Source: a virus
Reading direction: 5' to 3' (one strand)
IMG/VR virus record: IMGVR_UViG_3300028422_002001
Coordinates: 1-23,351 of that record
Length of the DNA: 23,351 nt
Below the pieces are notes generated by a model. The model had not been told where the DNA came from, did no database searches, and saw only the letters and a program-made list of their open reading frames with translations. The position numbers and the translations under genes are program-made. This document shows, in pieces, positions 6,341-15,934 of this stretch (its first letter is position 1; each line of letters opens with the position of its first letter).

Positions 6341-9300
6341 GTGGCTGAGATCACATTGGAGTTTCGATTAGAAGGGGACGTCTCCGGGCTCGCAGTGGCC
6401 ATGGAGGAGACGACCTCCGACGTCACCGCCCTGGGCGATGAGTCCACGAAGACGGATCAGATCATCAGTGATCTCGTCAGCCACGCGACAGATGGCTTCG
6501 CAACCCTCCAGGATCTGATCGGCAGTACCTCCTCACGTATCCAGTCGATGGTCGTCGCAGCGCAAAATGTGACCCAAAATATCAAGGCCGCCGCTGCCAA
6601 TGCCATCGCCGAAGTTGCGGATACCTACAACTCCTCCATGGCCTTGGTGAACCGCAGCAGCTCAGGCAGTGGCGGTGCATCAAGTGGTACCGCTGTCGAT
6701 GCAGAGGTAGAGGATACCTCCGCGCGTATCTGGGCGTTGATTGAGGAGGCACGTAACGTCACCAAGAGCATCCGGGAGACGACGGCTGCTGCGGTTGCGG
6801 AGGCGGCCGAGATCTCTGCGTCATCGCTCCAGCGCTCGCAGCGTAGCGCGCAGTCAAGCGTTCCCCAGGTCAGTGGTACGGATGCCGTCGGGGATCCAGG
6901 CATCGCTGCCTTGGAGGCCTCGGCTGAGGGGGCAACAGGCAGGGTGCAGGCCCTGGCCGAGGAGAGTAGCCGCCTCGCCCAGAGCTTGCAGCAGGTCAAT
7001 GCCAGCGCCTCAGGTGAGGCGCTGGCAAACTACAGTGCGAAGCTGGATCAGGCGAGCAAGGCGGGTCAGGAGAGCGCGAAGGGTATCGAGGCGACCTCCT
7101 CTAGCTCTGCTGGATCCTCCGGCATCATGGCGAGTTTTGGCAACGTCATCGAACTCGTGAGCGGCAAGTACGGCAAGCTCATCGAGCTGGTCAACGCCTT
7201 CAAGGATTCGCCTGTCGGCGCGTACATCATCGAGGCCGTGACGGCCTACCAGGGCTACGACAAGGCACTCACCGAGGCCACTGGCAGCGCCGCGGGGGCG
7301 AAGGTGGCGTTCGCTAAGTTGGATGAGTTCGCGGCGCGGACTCCCGTGACCCTGCAAGAGGCCACCGAGGCCTTCACCACCCTCAAAAGCGCAGGACTCA
7401 CTCCATCCATCCAGGCCCTCACCAGCTACGGCAACATCGCGGCAGGCACCAACAAGAAGCTGGCCGATGTGGTCAGTGTGGTGGGTGAAGCGAGCCAGGG
7501 GCAATACGACAAGCTCACCGATCTGGGTATCAAGGTTGCTGAGCAGGGTGACTCCCTCAAGTTGACCTACGGCGGCGTCAGCACCAGCGTCAAACAGGAT
7601 GCGAGTGCCATTGAAGGCTACCTCATGAAACTGGGGGAGACCCAGTTCGCCGACGCCATGGGCGAGCAGATGGACACCTTGCCGGTGATGTTTGATCGCG
7701 TCAATCAGCAGCTCTCCGGTGTCGTGGTTGATATCTATCGGCTGTTTGAACCGAGTGCGACCAGTGTCTGGAAAGACTCCCTGGCGCTGATGGGCGATGG
7801 GGTGGATTACGTTGTCGAAAAGATGGGGGCGCTGAGGGATTGGATCCAAGGTGGTATCGGCTTTGATTGGCTCATGGCCGAGGCCGAATTGTGGTGGGAC
7901 TCGTTGACCGCTGGGTTCGGTGGCAGCGGGGCCGCCATCCTGGAGACCATGGGGGGGGTGTGGCAGGGCATCGTGGACGGCGCCACTGCGATGCTGGAGT
8001 GGGTCACGGGCGGCATTTTTACCTCTTTTGGTGGACTGCTGGAGTTTTTGACCGATTTTGGCAGTCAGGCAGTCTCTCTCATCAGCGATGCCTTTGCTAA
8101 TTTCCCCCTCAACATGAAGGTGGCCGTAACCATCATGCTGGCGGAGGGAGAGAAACTCTGGATCAGCCTAAACGAGTCCATCGACCTGTTTGTGGTGGAT
8201 TTTGAGTCGTTCACCGAGTCCCTTGGTTACTATTGGGAGAGTATGACGCTCAACATCCGTCTGCTCTACGCCGAGGTCATGGATTGGGTGATTGAGCAGT
8301 CGGCTAAAGTGTTGGCGGAAGCCGCCTCCTGGATCCCCGATTTTGAAATATTCGACTCCATGCGCGAGGCGATCAAATCGAGTGCGGCGGCCTTGAGCGA
8401 TGTGGGCTCACGGCAGCAGGAGATCAATGATCTCATCGCGCAAGAGCATGCCGCCCACCAGGAAAACCAGCAGGTGTTGGAGGCGAAGCGGCAGTCTATT
8501 CAGACCACCGCTGAAGCCGAGCGCAGTGCCGCAGATGCCGGTGTGCAGGCGGCTCTCGCAGAGCGTCAGGCGGCAATGGATAAGCGAACGGCCTCGGTCG
8601 CCGCCCGGCAAGAGGCCCGCAAGGCGCAGGAGGAGACAGAGAAGACCGCCGGAGCCCAAGCGCTTGTCAAGAAAACGCTCGATGAGTCATCGAAGAGTGC
8701 CGCTGGCTTTACCAAATCACTTAATGAAAACTCGAAAGCCGCCGGCAATCTGACCGCCGAGGGCCAACGGCTGACGGAGCAGTACTACACCCCCTCAGAG
8801 CGCTTCGAGGCCACACTGGCCCGCTATAAGTTGCTGTACAACGAGAACACCATCTCGGTGGAGACCTACGCACGGGCCGTCCGCGATCTCACCAAAACCT
8901 ACCTCGAACAGTCAGAAACGCCCTTTGATGCCGGCATGAAGACGCTAGCGGAGGAGGCGAAACAGCTAGGACTCACCGAGCGCGAGCGGGCGGCATACAA
9001 CGCGGAGTTGGCGTATACCAACAAGATGTTGTCCGAACACAAAGAGTTGAATAACGACGAGATCGCAGCCCTGCGGGCGCAGGCGCTGGCCAACTATGAC
9101 TTAGGTGAGCAGATCAAGCAGCGCGCCAAGGAGGAGGCGGCGGCGAAGACCCAGTGGGAAAATACGGCTAAGAGTATCAGCGACGGTTTGACCGGTGCCT
9201 TCGTGGGATGGGTCACCAAGAGCGAGAATTTGGCTGAGAATCTACGCAACAGTTTGCGCGAGATGTTCAACTCGCTGGTGTTGCAGCCCAAGATTCAGGC

Positions 9301-11911
9301 CATTATGACCTCCATTTCTAACGATTTAACGACGAGCCTCTTAGGGTATACACCCTCTTCGTCTGGGGCCGTGGTAAAGAGTGTGGGCGACTCATCGGGT
9401 GTTGGCTTTAGTCCATCGAGTCTACTGAGTTACGTCCCCTGGCAAGGGCTGGGTACGCTGGTGCTGGGCGATACCATCATGACCAGTGCCGGTGTCACCT
9501 ACGGGACGGGATTTATGACCACCCAAAGCCAAATGCTGGCGGCCCAGGAGATGGGAATGGGCGGTATGAGTGGAGTCGGCTATGGTGGGCTTGGTATTGG
9601 CGGATATCTTGGATACCAGGCCACCGGTTCGATGTCTGGGGCGGTGACCGGTGCCGTGCTTGGGCAGATGGGGATGGGCGCCATTGGCGGCGTGATGTCC
9701 GGCGCGGGGGCCTCAGCCGGCGTCACCGCGGCCCTTCAGGCCATCGGCCCTTATGGGTGGATCGCCTTAGCCGCGCTGGCCATATTTGGGGATGGTTTGT
9801 TGGGTGGGGGATATACCGCGCCCTTTGGATCCCTCTCCACGTCGAGCGATGAGAGCGATCTGTGGCACAACAAGAATGGCGAATTCATCGGTGCGGAGTC
9901 TGTCTTTGGATATATCGGACTGACTTCTGATGCGCACCACGTAGGCGGCGAAAAGAAAACCCCTGCGATGCAGGCGTATTTCGATGGGCTGGCAGAGATT
10001 GATAACGCTCTCGCCCAGTTCCTCACCGTCGATGAGATCGCTGATGTCAAAACGCGCCTAGATGGTTGGGAGTCCTCCTCTACGAAGGCGTTTAAGGATT
10101 TTGAGTCCATGATGCAGGAGCGCTTGTCGGTCATTTTGACCGAGGTCGATCCTGCCTTGGGCAATCTGCTCGCCGCTTTTGATGGATCTTCCGAGGAGAT
10201 TGCCGAGTACGCCGCCGGCCTGTTGGCGGCGCGTAAGGTGGTGCTCGATATCAATGCCTTCCTGGAGGCGCTGGAGAAGCCCAACGATCCAGTCCAGGCG
10301 ATCATCGATCAGCTGGCGGCGATGGATCAGGCGGTGGCCAATGCCGAAGCCGCTGCCATCGCAGCGGCCGAGTCAGGCGATCCCACCCAGATTGCCCAGA
10401 TGGCCGAGCAGCTCAAGCAGGCGGAGATCGCCCGCTATCAACAGTCCATCGCCCTGGTGTATCAGCTACAGGCCGCCATCGAGGAGACGGAGCGGCTGGC
10501 CTTTGAGTTCTCGTTGCGGCTGACGCAGAAGATCGAATCACTCACTGGGGTCGGCTCTCTCACCAGCGCGCCGGGTTCAGGTTCCGCGCAGATTTATGGG
10601 GCGGGGGCTGAGGTCTACCGCCGCTACATGGAGTCCACTGACCCAGCCGAGCGGATGCGCTATCTGGAGTATGGCGAAGGTCTGGTGGATAAGTGGATCC
10701 AGGCGCGCGAGCAGGAGATCAACCGTTGGCTTGAGGCGGAGATGGCGGCCATAGATGCCCAGCGCTCGGCCTTGCAGGCCCAGCGGGAGCAGGTCCAGCA
10801 GCGTTATCAGGCGGAGCAGGAGGCGATCCAGGAGGCGATCAACCTTACCCAGGAGTGGCAGGGTGTGCTGGATGGCGTGCAACGGATGCTCGACTCGCTG
10901 CGCTACTCCGGTGGCAATCCGCTCTCCTCATCTGCGCGTTACTCCATCCTCGGCTCGGACATCAGCGCGCTGGAGAGCCAGCTGGCGGGTGCCTCGGCGG
11001 AGGACCGGGCGGGCATTGCCCAGCAGCTGCTCTCACTCTACGAGCAGCAGGCCCAGATGATGCAGGCCGGCGATCTGTTCCAGCTGCCCAGCGAGGAGTA
11101 TCAGGCGCAATACAACAGCCTGGTCTTACGCCTCGGCGAGTTGCAGGGCATGGCCCAGGCAGAGACCGATCGGGGCGAGCAGCTGCAAGAGGAGTTGAAC
11201 TCGCTGACCGAGCAGCAGAACGCTGAGTTGGCATCTATAGACGCCCAACTGGCGGAGTTGGATGCGCAGGCGGCGCAGCTCCAAGAGCAGGCTAATGCCG
11301 AGTTAGAGGCGATGCGAGCAGAGGCCGCGGGCTACTACGCCTGGATCCAGGCAGAGGGCGAGGGCTACTTCTCCGAGACCCTGGCGACCCAGCAGGCCCA
11401 GCTCGACGCCATCCTGCAAGGGCGGACGGCGGAGGAGTTTGCCGTCTGGGCCCAGGACCAGATGGTGGCATCGCTACAGACCATCGCCAATGTGCTGGTT
11501 GCCATGAGTAAGGGCGATCCCTTCTCAGAGGCGATGGTTGTCGCAGCCTTGGGCGTCGGCTCGTCCAATGACTCCTACGGTAGCGACACGGCACAGAGCA
11601 GTGCCGATAGCGGCGAGCGTTCGTTACCGGAGGGTGTTGCGCGCTCGGCGACCGCCAAGGTGCCGGATCTCACTCCCCCTGTACCGTTGGCCATCCAGCC
11701 CAGTATCGCCGATGGGCGGCCTGTGACGGTGGCCATCGATCAAGGGGCCGTGGTGGTGCAGGTCTCCGCCAGCGGCGGCGATGCGCGGGAGATTGCGGCG
11801 TCTGTGGGACCGGTGGTGGAGCAGGCGCTCAAGCGCTTTGTATCGGGTCCCTTCCGGGATGAGGTGATCAAACTCGCGCCCGCCCTGCGGCGGGCCCAAC
11901 AGGTGGCATGA
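6341..11911 (+). CDS. Tail tape measure protein, 1856 residues
   Basis: This very long protein sets tail length and is held in the tube lumen until release. A helical N-terminal region (1-290) is rich in Ala, Ser and Glu. A conserved tape-measure core (about 290-410) contains YQGYDKALTEATG, ARTPVTLQEATEAFTTLKSAG and VVSVVGEASQGQYDKLTDLGI. A second helical region follows, then a Gly/Ala/Met-rich hydrophobic stretch at about 1059-1157 of the kind thought to enter membranes. Two coiled coils rich in Gln and Glu lie near 1461-1517 and 1606-1662. At roughly 0.15 nm per residue, as in lambda, the tail would be near 280 nm. The GTG start at 6341 follows the chaperone extension by 3 bases. The frame is uninterrupted over 5.5 kb, which speaks against decay. 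No embedded lytic domain was recognised. Confidence 0.93.
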   Translation: MAEITLEFRLEGDVSGLAVAMEETTSDVTALGDESTKTDQIISDLVSHATDGFATLQDLIGSTSSRIQSMVVAAQNVTQNIKAAAANAIAEVADTYNSSMALVNRSSSGSGGASSGTAVDAEVEDTSARIWALIEEARNVTKSIRETTAAAVAEAAEISASSLQRSQRSAQSSVPQVSGTDAVGDPGIAALEASAEGATGRVQALAEESSRLAQSLQQVNASASGEALANYSAKLDQASKAGQESAKGIEATSSSSAGSSGIMASFGNVIELVSGKYGKLIELVNAFKDSPVGAYIIEAVTAYQGYDKALTEATGSAAGAKVAFAKLDEFAARTPVTLQEATEAFTTLKSAGLTPSIQALTSYGNIAAGTNKKLADVVSVVGEASQGQYDKLTDLGIKVAEQGDSLKLTYGGVSTSVKQDASAIEGYLMKLGETQFADAMGEQMDTLPVMFDRVNQQLSGVVVDIYRLFEPSATSVWKDSLALMGDGVDYVVEKMGALRDWIQGGIGFDWLMAEAELWWDSLTAGFGGSGAAILETMGGVWQGIVDGATAMLEWVTGGIFTSFGGLLEFLTDFGSQAVSLISDAFANFPLNMKVAVTIMLAEGEKLWISLNESIDLFVVDFESFTESLGYYWESMTLNIRLLYAEVMDWVIEQSAKVLAEAASWIPDFEIFDSMREAIKSSAAALSDVGSRQQEINDLIAQEHAAHQENQQVLEAKRQSIQTTAEAERSAADAGVQAALAERQAAMDKRTASVAARQEARKAQEETEKTAGAQALVKKTLDESSKSAAGFTKSLNENSKAAGNLTAEGQRLTEQYYTPSERFEATLARYKLLYNENTISVETYARAVRDLTKTYLEQSETPFDAGMKTLAEEAKQLGLTERERAAYNAELAYTNKMLSEHKELNNDEIAALRAQALANYDLGEQIKQRAKEEAAAKTQWENTAKSISDGLTGAFVGWVTKSENLAENLRNSLREMFNSLVLQPKIQAIMTSISNDLTTSLLGYTPSSSGAVVKSVGDSSGVGFSPSSLLSYVPWQGLGTLVLGDTIMTSAGVTYGTGFMTTQSQMLAAQEMGMGGMSGVGYGGLGIGGYLGYQATGSMSGAVTGAVLGQMGMGAIGGVMSGAGASAGVTAALQAIGPYGWIALAALAIFGDGLLGGGYTAPFGSLSTSSDESDLWHNKNGEFIGAESVFGYIGLTSDAHHVGGEKKTPAMQAYFDGLAEIDNALAQFLTVDEIADVKTRLDGWESSSTKAFKDFESMMQERLSVILTEVDPALGNLLAAFDGSSEEIAEYAAGLLAARKVVLDINAFLEALEKPNDPVQAIIDQLAAMDQAVANAEAAAIAAAESGDPTQIAQMAEQLKQAEIARYQQSIALVYQLQAAIEETERLAFEFSLRLTQKIESLTGVGSLTSAPGSGSAQIYGAGAEVYRRYMESTDPAERMRYLEYGEGLVDKWIQAREQEINRWLEAEMAAIDAQRSALQAQREQVQQRYQAEQEAIQEAINLTQEWQGVLDGVQRMLDSLRYSGGNPLSSSARYSILGSDISALESQLAGASAEDRAGIAQQLLSLYEQQAQMMQAGDLFQLPSEEYQAQYNSLVLRLGELQGMAQAETDRGEQLQEELNSLTEQQNAELASIDAQLAELDAQAAQLQEQANAELEAMRAEAAGYYAWIQAEGEGYFSETLATQQAQLDAILQGRTAEEFAVWAQDQMVASLQTIANVLVAMSKGDPFSEAMVVAALGVGSSNDSYGSDTAQSSADSGERSLPEGVARSATAKVPDLTPPVPLAIQPSIADGRPVTVAIDQGAVVVQVSASGGDAREIAASVGPVVEQALKRFVSGPFRDEVIKLAPALRRAQQVA

Positions 11912-12597
11912 TGGCATATATCTTCAGCAATTTTGTGCGCACAGTGTTGTCGTCCGGGGTGACCGCGGGCGCAACTACGATAAGCGTGGTGGCCGCAACG
12001 CCACCGAATGTAACCCCGCCAGACCCGGGGACAGGCACCGCGGTATTGGTGTTGTCTGACTCATTGGAGGTGGCCACAAAGAGAAATGTAATTTCTTATA
12101 CGGGTCGAACCGACAATGGTGATGGCACTTATACCCTGACTGGGGTTTCCGGGGTGTCTCAGTCGTGGACGGCGGGGGCGCATGTGGTGTTGGATGTGAT
12201 GTCGGAGCAGTTGTCGGCATTTGAAACACATCGCACGGATGGGTTTGGAGATCCGCATCCTCAATATCAACTTGAGGGTGCTATGGGGATGGTCAGTCAG
12301 AAGATATATGTAGCTGCGGGTGCGACCTCTGTGCCATTCTCTGAATTGATTTCAGGTTCGGGCTCTCTTTTCTTTTTGCACTCCAATGTGGGGGTTGTTT
12401 ATTTTAGTATGTGGTATGGGGGATCTGTAACCTATACCCAGCACATTGTTTCTGGTAATCAGGTATCCTGGGGGAATGGGGTTGACCCGGTAGTGGCTGA
12501 CCGGCTATGTCTGTGGCAAGCGGGTGGATATGTCAATGTGTCTAATCGCACAGCGTCATTGCATACTTTAACTCTGGTGAGGTTCCGTCCAATATGA
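11908..12597 (+). CDS. Small tail/fibre protein with HPQY motif
   Basis: This 229-residue protein overlaps the tape measure stop (ATGATG, start at 11908 or 11911). The N-terminal half contains short beta-rich repeats (TVLSSGVTAGATTISVVAA, then VISYTGRTDNGDGTYTLTGV). A central ETHRTDGFGDPHPQYQ segment resembles the HPQY motif common in tail fibre and baseplate-attached proteins. The C-terminal 100 residues are a predicted beta-rich domain with many aromatic residues, plausible as a receptor- or sugar-binding head. Base composition drops here compared with the tape measure gene, suggesting an exchanged cassette. In lambda, genes M and L lie at this place; no similarity to them was seen. Confidence 0.6.
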   Translation: MMAYIFSNFVRTVLSSGVTAGATTISVVAATPPNVTPPDPGTGTAVLVLSDSLEVATKRNVISYTGRTDNGDGTYTLTGVSGVSQSWTAGAHVVLDVMSEQLSAFETHRTDGFGDPHPQYQLEGAMGMVSQKIYVAAGATSVPFSELISGSGSLFFLHSNVGVVYFSMWYGGSVTYTQHIVSGNQVSWGNGVDPVVADRLCLWQAGGYVNVSNRTASLHTLTLVRFRPI

Positions 12598-13148
12598 TTC
12601 CAAGTATTGTGCCCACGTTGCATGGAACGTTTTTGGTGACTCACTTAGATGAGCGCGGTGTTCCTCTATATCCAGCGGTCGAGGTGGCTCCAGGAGACAT
12701 GGGGGTGGATGCCATTGCGGCAGAACTCCTTGCTGGTTTTTTGTCTTCAGGACAACCGGAACTAATCTATTCTGAAACTCGTGAGTCGGTGGCGGTCAGT
12801 TGTATAGTGGAGTTGGCTGCATGGTGTGAAAGAGAACATACTTCTCTGAAGTCCATGTCTCCTCCGGCAGAAGTTGAGAGTTGGTCCGTGCAACAAAGAG
12901 AAGCCGAGGCTGCTGCCGCAAATTCGGATGCCAAGGCACCTTATCTCTATGCCTTGTCGGCCAGTCGGGGCATACCATTTGAAGAAATGGTGGTTCGCGT
13001 GTTGTCAAAGTCAACCGCATACTTGACGGCCTCTGCGGCGCTGGTGGGTCGGTATCAGCGAGCTAAAGATGTCATTCACGCTTATCTCGCTGATGAACAG
13101 TTGTCGGATGAACAAGCAATTGCTGCGATGCGCGCACTGGAGCCGTAA
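12594..13148 (+). CDS. Putative tail fibre assembly or tail-associated protein
   Basis: This 184-residue protein is coupled to its neighbours by ATGA upstream and TAATG downstream. Residues about 97-165 read SWSVQQREAEAA..., then PYLYALSASRGIPFEEMVVRVL and ASAALVGRYQRAKDVI. This pattern is familiar from fibre assembly or DUF4376-like phage proteins, where residues pack as helices around an alternating W..Q..EA motif. The N-terminal half is beta-rich and unrecognised. Lower GC than the tape measure gene and placement after the small fibre-like gene suggest that the two travel together. A chaperone for the preceding fibre protein is the most likely role, but this rests on weak resemblance. Confidence 0.5.
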   Translation: MIPSIVPTLHGTFLVTHLDERGVPLYPAVEVAPGDMGVDAIAAELLAGFLSSGQPELIYSETRESVAVSCIVELAAWCEREHTSLKSMSPPAEVESWSVQQREAEAAAANSDAKAPYLYALSASRGIPFEEMVVRVLSKSTAYLTASAALVGRYQRAKDVIHAYLADEQLSDEQAIAAMRALEP

Positions 13149-15934
13149 TGCTTGGATTTCCTTTGGGAGTACGGCCGCTGGGTGTACTTTATGTGCTCGA
13201 TGCTCCCACTGCACTCATCGAGTCTCGGTCGCCATCGGTCATTGCGACCGTAGAGTTAACAGTGGATGGAGTAGTCCATCGCTATGCCTCTACGGATCAA
13301 GTCTATGATGGTGAGGTCTATACGGCGAGGTTATTGCAATGGCCTCAGTTGGAAGAGGTTGCGCGAGATCAATGGGGGCTGCGAGAAGCGGCCAATATCT
13401 CTATTGAACTCTCCAATGCAGATGGTGCATTGAATGTGTTGGATGAGCGCAGCCTTCCCGGGATTTCCCTTTTTATTCAGTTGATTCTGACCCACTACTG
13501 GTCTGATGGATCCGTGAGTGATGAGATTGTTAGTCGTACTCTGGTGTGTACTGGAGTGCGGCGCAGCTCGTCAAAATGGTTGCTCACCTTGACGGACCAG
13601 GGCGCTCGGGTGCTGGACCAGCTCTATCCTGCACACGTCTGGAGCGCTGATGATTGGCCGCAACTCTTATCCGATCATGTCGGGCAGGTAGTACCCTATC
13701 CACTCGGCACTGCTATTAAAACGCCCTGTGCCTTGGTTGAGGACAATGATGGCGCAGGTCCATGGATCTACGCTGCCGGAGCGCTGCCAACGGCGACCGT
13801 GCTGACAGTTTACCGTGATGGATGGGTGGTGGATTCGGCTGAATATACGTTAGGTAGTGCGACGGCAGTCAGTGGTAGTTACAGTGTAAGAACGATTGCC
13901 TTTGCCAAGCAACAACGTGATACGGAAGGCCGCTTGCTCCCTATTGAGGTTGATCTCCAGGGGGGCGATAGCCGCAATGTGGTGCGTGAGATTCAGCGGT
14001 TGTTGCAATTTGCTGGTGTGGCAGTCGATAGCTATTCATTCGACACCGCTGCTGACTATGCCGATGAAATACAGGCATGGATTGATGTTTCTTATGGTCG
14101 TGATGGACGACAACGCACACTCCTGGCCATCATTGAGGAGTTGCTGCTGGTGGCACGGGCTAATCTTTGCCAAACAGGCTCAGGTACCTGGGCTATGACT
14201 CAGGACCGACCGACCGATTTACATGCGGTACTGAACGAAGCGGCCGGTGATCCCATTCAATTTGATGAACTGGGCGCGGGCGAGATCCCGGCGAGCGTGG
14301 AGCTGCGTTACCGGCCCACTCATATCGATCCTAGCCAGCTCAGTCCCGCCATCACCCGGACCATCCCTGGCGGTACTAGCCCTACCCCAGTACGCTACGA
14401 GGCGCCAGCAGTTCGTAGTCATCAGACGGCCGACCGCCTGGTGGACTATCTCGCCAAGCGCCTGGCCTACGGCGCCAGCGGTAGCGCCCTCGCCGTGGGG
14501 CGTTACTACCAGCAAGGTGATCTCTTGGCCATCGCGGGCACCACGGTCTATAGCGGCTCGCGCAACTGGCTGGTCACCTCCGCCAGCCGACAAGATCACC
14601 GCACCGACCTGCAACTGTTGCAGTACGACGCGGCGGTGTACAACTACACCGCCGGCACATTGCCGGCCGATGCCAACGACACCTACACCCCAGACTACTC
14701 CCACACCCCCCCAGCGGCCCCCACCGGACTCACCGTGACGGGTTCAGGCACCCATATTGCGCAGGATGGGCGGGTGACCGCCTGGGTGCAGCTGAAGGCG
14801 ACTCCGCCAGCGGTGAACTGGTCTGCCGTGCGCTTCAAGGCGCAGGGGGTCAGCATCCCGGATGTCTACCAGATGGAGGGTGAGGATGCCGGTGATGGCA
14901 CTTGGGTGGGTACGCTATCAGGGATGCTGCCCGGCGTGCAGTATGACTTCCTCGCCAATGTAGTGAATGCCTTTGGCGTGGTGGGCACCTCCACCGCCGC
15001 GCTGCGACAGAGTACACCGACCGATACCACGGTGCCGGTGGCGCCGAGTTCGGCGACGGCCGCGCAGGGGACTGGCCGGGTAGTGACGGTTGCCTGGGGG
15101 CGAGTGGGCGATGCGGACCTGTCGGGATATATAGTGCAACGACAGGTGAATGGCGGGACGTGGACGGAGGTGGCTCGGGTTGCGGGCACTAGCTATACCG
15201 ATACAGCGGTGAACTACGCGACCAATTACGGTTATCGGATCTATGCCTATGACCGCAGTGGCAACGTCGGCCCCTATAGCCCAGTGGCAAGCGTCACGCC
15301 AGCGGCCAATGTGGGGGATGGGGATGTCAGCGGTAGTAATCCCATTCAAGGGACTAAATTGGCCAATATTAACGCCGATACGATCACGGCAGGCACCTTG
15401 ACTGGACGCACCGTGCGCACGGCGGCCTCAGGCAAACGGTTTGAGGTATCGCAGTCGCGGGGCGAAGCGTTTTTTATCGATGAGAATAATAATGAAATTG
15501 CTACCATAGGATTGCGTCCTGATGGTGAGGATATGGTTATTGGCTATTTTGGCAGTATCACACATCAAGCCATAGCCAGTAAGCATGAGAATAATTCGCC
15601 CTTATCCACTATGATTGTTGTTAATCATTCGGGTAGTGGTTTTGCCAGAGGCATGTCAGCATCATCATCTGGTTGTGGGGTGGCGGGCTATACAAATAGT
15701 GTGTCTAGTGTATTTGGTGCAGGTGTTATTGGCGTAGCTGCAAGTGGTGGCGTGGGTATGCGCTGTGTAGGGCGTTTTGTGATGGCATCAGAAGGGTTTT
15801 CTTATCCCTACCTCGAAAATAGTAGTAGCCATCTCCTCTTCAAACTCTCTGGTACTGTCTGGATCCGTTTCAATCTGAGCGGTTCTATCGAACGCACTAC
15901 CAATGGTGGATCTAGCTGGACGACACTCGCATGA
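13148..15934 (+). CDS. Tail tip hub and fibre protein with FN3 domains
   Basis: This 928-residue protein probably forms the tail tip and reaches the receptor. Residues 1-520 form a hub-like region (for example LSNADGALNVLDERSLPG and YYQQGDLLAIAGTTVYSG), as in large tail tip proteins of Mu-like siphophages. Two fibronectin type III domains follow at about 523-622 and 632-718 (PAAPTGLTVTGSG, then VPVAPSSATAAQ and YTDTAVNYATNYGYRIYAYD). Next is an ANINADTITAGTLTGRTV segment seen at fibre stalk starts, and a C-terminal domain with Gly-rich GVAGYTNSV/GAGVIGVAASGG repeats. The DNA for the last 150 residues is clearly more AT-rich than the FN3 part, as expected for a swapped receptor-binding end. 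It overlaps both neighbours by 1-4 bases. Confidence 0.8.
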   Translation: MLGFPLGVRPLGVLYVLDAPTALIESRSPSVIATVELTVDGVVHRYASTDQVYDGEVYTARLLQWPQLEEVARDQWGLREAANISIELSNADGALNVLDERSLPGISLFIQLILTHYWSDGSVSDEIVSRTLVCTGVRRSSSKWLLTLTDQGARVLDQLYPAHVWSADDWPQLLSDHVGQVVPYPLGTAIKTPCALVEDNDGAGPWIYAAGALPTATVLTVYRDGWVVDSAEYTLGSATAVSGSYSVRTIAFAKQQRDTEGRLLPIEVDLQGGDSRNVVREIQRLLQFAGVAVDSYSFDTAADYADEIQAWIDVSYGRDGRQRTLLAIIEELLLVARANLCQTGSGTWAMTQDRPTDLHAVLNEAAGDPIQFDELGAGEIPASVELRYRPTHIDPSQLSPAITRTIPGGTSPTPVRYEAPAVRSHQTADRLVDYLAKRLAYGASGSALAVGRYYQQGDLLAIAGTTVYSGSRNWLVTSASRQDHRTDLQLLQYDAAVYNYTAGTLPADANDTYTPDYSHTPPAAPTGLTVTGSGTHIAQDGRVTAWVQLKATPPAVNWSAVRFKAQGVSIPDVYQMEGEDAGDGTWVGTLSGMLPGVQYDFLANVVNAFGVVGTSTAALRQSTPTDTTVPVAPSSATAAQGTGRVVTVAWGRVGDADLSGYIVQRQVNGGTWTEVARVAGTSYTDTAVNYATNYGYRIYAYDRSGNVGPYSPVASVTPAANVGDGDVSGSNPIQGTKLANINADTITAGTLTGRTVRTAASGKRFEVSQSRGEAFFIDENNNEIATIGLRPDGEDMVIGYFGSITHQAIASKHENNSPLSTMIVVNHSGSGFARGMSASSSGCGVAGYTNSVSSVFGAGVIGVAASGGVGMRCVGRFVMASEGFSYPYLENSSSHLLFKLSGTVWIRFNLSGSIERTTNGGSSWTTLA

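Noticed and set aside
7010-7849. Leftward 279-codon frame inside the tape measure gene
   Set aside because: Antisense shadow of a long real gene, with His/Asp/Leu-rich sequence typical of such frames.
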